9,544 nucleotides of DNA from Hyphomonas sp. UBA5111 (GTDB lineage: Bacteria; Pseudomonadota; Alphaproteobacteria; Caulobacterales; Hyphomonadaceae): positions 10,311 to 19,854 of the forward strand of contig DHZF01000001.1 of the NCBI GenBank assembly GCA_002414505.1, read 5' to 3'. The position numbers were made by a program, and so were the translations under genes. Under the pieces are notes generated by a model. That model ran no database searches, was not told where the DNA came from, and saw nothing but the letters and a program-made list of their open reading frames with translations. This document shows positions 6,161-9,544 of this stretch, in pieces. The stretch's first letter is position 1. The number at the start of each line of letters is the position of its first letter.

Positions 6161-8032
6161 ATGATCAAGCAAACCGCCACCGCGATTGCCCTTGCGCTCG
6201 CGCTGACCGCCTGTGGCCAGTCCACGCCCGCTACCGCGCCTGAACAGCCGACTGTCTCTGCCGAGGAGATGGCAGCCAATGGCGAGCGCCTCAACGCCTG
6301 GTTCGACGCAAAATATGAAGAAGAGCTGCAATTCAGCCCGATTGGCCTGACCTTCCTTGGCCGCAAGGACAAGAATGACCAGATCGACTGCTTCACCATC
6401 GAGTGCCATGAGGAACAACTGGCCTGGCGCGTGGCAGCGACCGAAGAGATGGAAAGCGAGTTCGACTATGACGCGCTCTCCCCGGCCGACCGGATTTCCT
6501 ATGACATCTGGAAGTACCAGACCGAGCAGGAAGTCGCCGGAGAAGACTATCTCTATAATGGCTACATCTTCGACCAGATGAACGGGCCACAGGGCTTCAT
6601 GCCCACGTTCCTGATCAATTTCCATGAGGTGAGTTCCGTTGCAGACCTCGACGCCCTGATTACCCGGATCAGCGAGACCGGCCGGGCCATGAACCAGGCC
6701 ATTGTCATAGCGCAAGAGTCTGCCTCCCGCGGCGTCCATGCGCCGAAATTTGCCTATGAAGGCGTGATCGACCAGTCGAAGAAGGTCATCACCGGCGCCC
6801 CGTTCAGCGAAGGCGAAGACAGCGCGCTTTATGCTGACGTGAAAGCCGAAATCGCCAAGCTTTCCGAAGCCGGCGAACTGACCGAGGAAGAGGCCGACGC
6901 CAAGCTGGAGCAAGCCCGCGTCGCGCTGGTCGACGATTTCCAGACGGCCTATGAGGCCATCATCGCCTTTGCCGAAGAAGATATGGCCAACTCGCCGGAC
7001 CCGGACAGCCCGGTTGGCGCCGATACCCAGCCAAATGGCAAGGCCTACTACAACCATCTGCTGGCCACGCAGACCACGACCGACCTGACGGCCGACGAAA
7101 TCCACGAGATCGGCCTCGCCGAAGTGGCGCGCATCCACGAAGAAATGGAAGCCATCAAGCAGGAAGTCGGCTTTGAAGGCACGCTGCAGGAATTCTTCAC
7201 CATGCTGCGCGATTCCAAGGATGATGAACGCTTCTACTATCCGAACACGGATGAGGGGCGTCAGGCCTATATCGATGACGCGACCACGCACATCGAGAAC
7301 ATCAAGGCCAACCTTCCGGAATTCTTCGGCATCCTGCCCAAGGCGGACCTCGTCGTGAAACGCGTCGAGCCCTTCCGTGAACAGGACGGCGCGGCGCAGC
7401 ACTATTATCCGGGCACACCCGATGGCTCGCGGTCCGGCACATATTACGCCCACCTCTCCGACATGACAGCCATGCCCAAGCGAGAACTGGAAGTCATCGC
7501 CTATCATGAGGGCATTCCGGGCCACCACATGCAGATTTCGATCGCGCAGGAACTGGAAGGCGTGCCGCAATTCCGTACCCAGGCAGGCTTCACGGCCTAT
7601 ATCGAGGGCTGGGCGCTGTATTCCGAATGGCTGGCCACGGAATTCCCGGACACTTATGAAGATCCGTATTCCAATTTCGGTCGCCTCGGCTCCGAAATCT
7701 GGCGCGCCATCCGGCTCGTCGTGGATACCGGCATCCACTCCAAGGGCTGGACCGAGGAAGAGGCCGTTCAGTACTTCCTGAACAACACGGCCATCACCGA
7801 AGCGCAGGCCCGTTCCGAGATCCAGCGTTACATCGTGATGCCGGGTCAGGCGACCAGCTACAAGATCGGCATGATGAAGATTCAACAGCTGCGCAAAAAG
7901 GCTGAAGATGCACTTGGCGACAAGTTCGACATCAAGGCCTTCCACGACACGGTCCTCGGCGGCGGCGCCCTGCCGCTGGAAATCCTCGAACGCCGCATCG
8001 ACCAATGGATCGAGGAAGTGAAAGCGGCCTGA
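6161..8032 (+). CDS. DUF885 family lipoprotein, putative zinc metallopeptidase
   Basis: The 623-residue protein begins with a lipoprotein signal: M-I-K-Q, a hydrophobic stretch, and lipobox L15-T-A-C18. The residue after the cysteine is Gly, with no Asp retention signal, which suggests outer-membrane or surface placement. The rest matches the DUF885 family (COG4805) in length and motifs. The key block is H449-E-G-I-P-G-H-H456, followed 32 residues after E450 by YIEGWALYSE with E482. H449, H455 or H456, and E482 look like zinc ligands with E450 as catalytic base, resembling gluzincin-type peptidases with a widened HExxH. Other typical pieces are GTYYAHLSDM and the C-terminal MPGQATSYKIGMMKI. 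The middle (about 220-270) is unusually acidic and helical. It probably degrades peptides or a related amide substrate in the periplasm; the substrate is unknown. It is divergent from hemC and upstream of an acyl-CoA dehydrogenase, with no obvious functional tie to either. Confidence 0.88.
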   Translation: MIKQTATAIALALALTACGQSTPATAPEQPTVSAEEMAANGERLNAWFDAKYEEELQFSPIGLTFLGRKDKNDQIDCFTIECHEEQLAWRVAATEEMESEFDYDALSPADRISYDIWKYQTEQEVAGEDYLYNGYIFDQMNGPQGFMPTFLINFHEVSSVADLDALITRISETGRAMNQAIVIAQESASRGVHAPKFAYEGVIDQSKKVITGAPFSEGEDSALYADVKAEIAKLSEAGELTEEEADAKLEQARVALVDDFQTAYEAIIAFAEEDMANSPDPDSPVGADTQPNGKAYYNHLLATQTTTDLTADEIHEIGLAEVARIHEEMEAIKQEVGFEGTLQEFFTMLRDSKDDERFYYPNTDEGRQAYIDDATTHIENIKANLPEFFGILPKADLVVKRVEPFREQDGAAQHYYPGTPDGSRSGTYYAHLSDMTAMPKRELEVIAYHEGIPGHHMQISIAQELEGVPQFRTQAGFTAYIEGWALYSEWLATEFPDTYEDPYSNFGRLGSEIWRAIRLVVDTGIHSKGWTEEEAVQYFLNNTAITEAQARSEIQRYIVMPGQATSYKIGMMKIQQLRKKAEDALGDKFDIKAFHDTVLGGGALPLEILERRIDQWIEEVKAA

Positions 8033-8070
8033 TCCAGTCTGCGACCTGAGCGCCCAAGCGGTCGACGCGG

Positions 8071-8101
8071 GGGCAGGGCTTGCTTGAGGCAGGCCCTGCC
8101 C
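8071..8101 (+). terminator. Long hairpin between the DUF885 and acyl-CoA dehydrogenase genes
   Basis: GGGCAGGGCTTGCT (8071-8084) pairs with GGCAGGCCCTGCCC (8088-8101) around a TGA loop, giving 14 pairs including a perfect 9-bp GC-rich base and some G-U pairs. TTTT (8107-8110) follows only after a 5-nt gap, so it is not a standard intrinsic terminator. It lies 38 nt after the DUF885 stop and 27 nt before the next ATG. It may be a weak terminator, an attenuator or an mRNA 3'-end stabiliser. Confidence 0.45.
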
Positions 8102-8128
8102 TACGCTTTTGGGAAGGGAGAAAACGCC

Positions 8129-9313
8129 ATGAACCTCGACTTCAGTCCCGAAACGGAAACTTTCCGCCAAACCGTCCGCGCCTTCTTTGAAACGGACTTT
8201 CCGAAGGACATTCTCGAAAAAAACCGCGCCGGTCTCGCGCTGACAACGGCAGAGGTCCGCAAGTCTGAAATGGCGCTCGGCGCGAAAGGCTGGCTCGCCT
8301 CCGCCTGGCCCGAGGAATATGGCGGCCCCGGCTGGTCCGTTGAGGAACAATACGTCTTCGACGAAGAACTGGAGCGCGCTGGCGTGCCGACCGTCACGCC
8401 CATGGGTGTCGTCTATGTCGGCCCGGTCCTCTACACGTTTGGGTCGGATGCGCAGAAGGAAAAATGGCTGCCCGGCATCCGCGACGGCTCAGTCGGCTGG
8501 GCACAGGGTTATTCCGAGCCGGGGTCAGGGTCAGACCTCGCCTCCCTCCAGTTCAGCGCAGAGCTGAAAGATGGCACCTACACGCTGAACGGCCACAAGA
8601 TCTGGACCTCGGCCGCCCAGCATGCCGATTGGATTTTCCTGCTGGCGCGCACCTCCAATGAGGGGAAGAAACAGGAGGGTATCACCTTCATTTGCTGCCC
8701 CATTGATGCGCCAGGCGTGACGGTGAAGCCGATCATCACGATCGATGGCAAGCATGTGCTGAACGAGGTCTTCTTCGACAATGTCACCGTGCCCGAAGAC
8801 TACCGGATCGGCGAGGAGGGCAAGGGCTGGACCTATTCGCAATATCTGCTCGGGTTTGAGCGCACCTCCTATGCCCGCATCGGCGGCAAGCGCGCCATGC
8901 TGCGCCATGTCCGGGAGATTGCACAATCCCTCCCCGAGAGCGGCAATTACCGCCTGATCGACGATCCGGGGTTTTCCCGGAAGCTGACCGAGGCAGAGAT
9001 GGCCGTCGATGGTTTGGAGATGACTGTCTTCCGCATCCTCTCCGCGCTCTCCGCAGGCGGATCACCGGGCGACGCCGCCTCGACAGTGAAGATCCTGGCC
9101 ACCACGACCCACCAGCAGATCACGGAACTCATGCTGGATGCGGTCGGCCATTTCGGCCAGCCCTTTGGCAAAAGCGGCGACTTGCCCGGCAGCCTGCTGG
9201 CTTATGCCGCGCCGGATGTGGCAGCCTATTTCGGTGGGCGGGCGCAATCGATCTATGGCGGGACGAACGAGATCCAGCGCAACATCATCGCGAAGAAGGT
9301 GCTCGGCCTCTAG
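8129..9313 (+). CDS. Acyl-CoA dehydrogenase, large-subunit (PimC-like) type
   Basis: The 394-residue flavoprotein oxidises an acyl-CoA to the 2,3-enoyl-CoA, passing electrons to electron-transfer flavoprotein. It has the family order: N-terminal helical domain (about 1-122, WPEEYGGPGWS at 60-70), middle beta domain with GYSEPGSGSDLASL (127-140), TLNGHKIWTSAAQHADW (152-168) and IITIDGKHVLNEVFFDNVTVP (202-222), and C-terminal helical domain ending IYGGTNEIQRNIIAKKVLGL (375-394). The MCAD-type catalytic Glu before the 'GGTNEIQ' segment is Gly here; E244 in LLGFERTSYAR aligns in position with the Glu254 base of isovaleryl- and long-chain acyl-CoA dehydrogenases. This sequence type is common among the large partners of two-subunit enzymes, but no small partner is adjacent. 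I chose the ATG at 8129, with GGGAAGGGAG (8111-8120) just upstream, over an in-frame GTG-type start 15 codons earlier. The substrate is unknown; a branched or CoA-dicarboxylate substrate is possible. Confidence 0.92.
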   Translation: MNLDFSPETETFRQTVRAFFETDFPKDILEKNRAGLALTTAEVRKSEMALGAKGWLASAWPEEYGGPGWSVEEQYVFDEELERAGVPTVTPMGVVYVGPVLYTFGSDAQKEKWLPGIRDGSVGWAQGYSEPGSGSDLASLQFSAELKDGTYTLNGHKIWTSAAQHADWIFLLARTSNEGKKQEGITFICCPIDAPGVTVKPIITIDGKHVLNEVFFDNVTVPEDYRIGEEGKGWTYSQYLLGFERTSYARIGGKRAMLRHVREIAQSLPESGNYRLIDDPGFSRKLTEAEMAVDGLEMTVFRILSALSAGGSPGDAASTVKILATTTHQQITELMLDAVGHFGQPFGKSGDLPGSLLAYAAPDVAAYFGGRAQSIYGGTNEIQRNIIAKKVLGL

Positions 9314-9325
9314 CGTGCGCAATGA

Positions 9326-9541
9326 TCAGAAATCGTAGGCAATGCCCTTGCGTTCCCAGTCGCCATACCGGGTGGGCTCGATCTTTCGAGGCCCGCCGCG
9401 CTCGTCTTCCGGCAGGTCGGCAACGTCTTCTGCGGTCTCGATCCGTCTTGCATCGGCCTCTTCCAGCGCACGACGCGCCTCGGGCGACAGCGCCTTGCGG
9501 CGCTCGATTTCGGCTGCGTCGGGAAAGTCCGGTGTGCTCAT
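9326..9541 (-). CDS. Succinate dehydrogenase assembly factor 4 (SdhAF4, DUF1674)
   Basis: This 71-residue protein ends with the diagnostic DUF1674/Sdh8 block: GGPRKIEPTRYGDWERKGIAYDF (49-71), key residues GGP, EPTRYGDW and the terminal DF. The N-terminal two-thirds is charged and probably disordered. The family binds the flavinylated SdhA subunit and protects or assists its assembly into succinate dehydrogenase (complex II); it is cytoplasmic. The full length is normal for bacterial members. The ATG at 9541-9539 lies 3 nt from the window edge, so its ribosome binding site and promoter are outside. It converges on the acyl-CoA dehydrogenase gene with only 12 nt between stop codons and no visible terminator, so the two transcripts are likely to overlap. 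No sdh gene is in the window. Confidence 0.92.
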   Translation of the reverse strand: MSTPDFPDAAEIERRKALSPEARRALEEADARRIETAEDVADLPEDERGGPRKIEPTRYGDWERKGIAYDF

Positions 9542-9544
9542 CTG

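Noticed and set aside
6065..8350. A 761-codon open frame on the minus strand opposite the DUF885 gene
   Set aside because: It mirrors the real gene's codon pattern: strong GC bias at third positions removes stops from the antisense frame. Its protein has no recognisable domain, while the plus strand encodes a lipobox and a conserved metal motif. It also runs into the start of the dehydrogenase gene.

Overview
This window looks like ordinary chromosome of a GC-rich alphaproteobacterium. The heme operon order hemC-hemD-mitofilin/Mic60-hemY, the Sdh assembly factor (DUF1674) and the DUF2853 protein all point that way. A stalked or budding marine lineage such as Hyphomonadaceae is plausible, but this is inferred from protein style and not tested. 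I see no transposase, phage gene, CRISPR array, integrase or toxin-antitoxin pair.

Layout from left to right: (1) the first 42 codons of a Bax inhibitor-1/YccA family membrane protein, on the minus strand and cut by the window edge; (2) a 356-bp divergent intergenic region with several dyad symmetries, including a perfect 10-bp inverted repeat just before the next gene; (3) a small DUF2853 protein (+) followed by a strong intrinsic terminator; (4) thpR (+), an RNA 2',3'-cyclic phosphodiesterase; (5) tRNA-Thr(CGT) on the minus strand with encoded CCA and a recognisable promoter; (6) the minus-strand operon hemC-hemD-mic60-hemY (6055 down to 1624), tightly packed; (7) a divergent lipoprotein of the DUF885 family with an HEGIPGHH putative zinc site; (8) an acyl-CoA dehydrogenase of the large-subunit (PimC-like) type; (9) a convergent minus-strand gene for the SdhA flavinylation/assembly factor SdhAF4 at the right edge.

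The core is the tetrapyrrole operon. HemC polymerises porphobilinogen to hydroxymethylbilane and HemD cyclises it to uroporphyrinogen III. The two genes overlap by 7 nt. They are followed by two membrane proteins: the bacterial homologue of the mitochondrial cristae-organising protein Mic60, and the TPR protein HemY. The arrangement parallels hemCDXY of gammaproteobacteria, with Mic60 in the hemX position. Together with SdhAF4 and an acyl-CoA dehydrogenase, the window has a respiratory and membrane theme.

I did not find a clearly new system. The best leads are the Mic60-heme linkage, the inverted-repeat cluster in front of the DUF2853 gene, the DUF885 putative metallopeptidase lipoprotein, and an acyl-CoA dehydrogenase with no adjacent partner and a displaced catalytic base.
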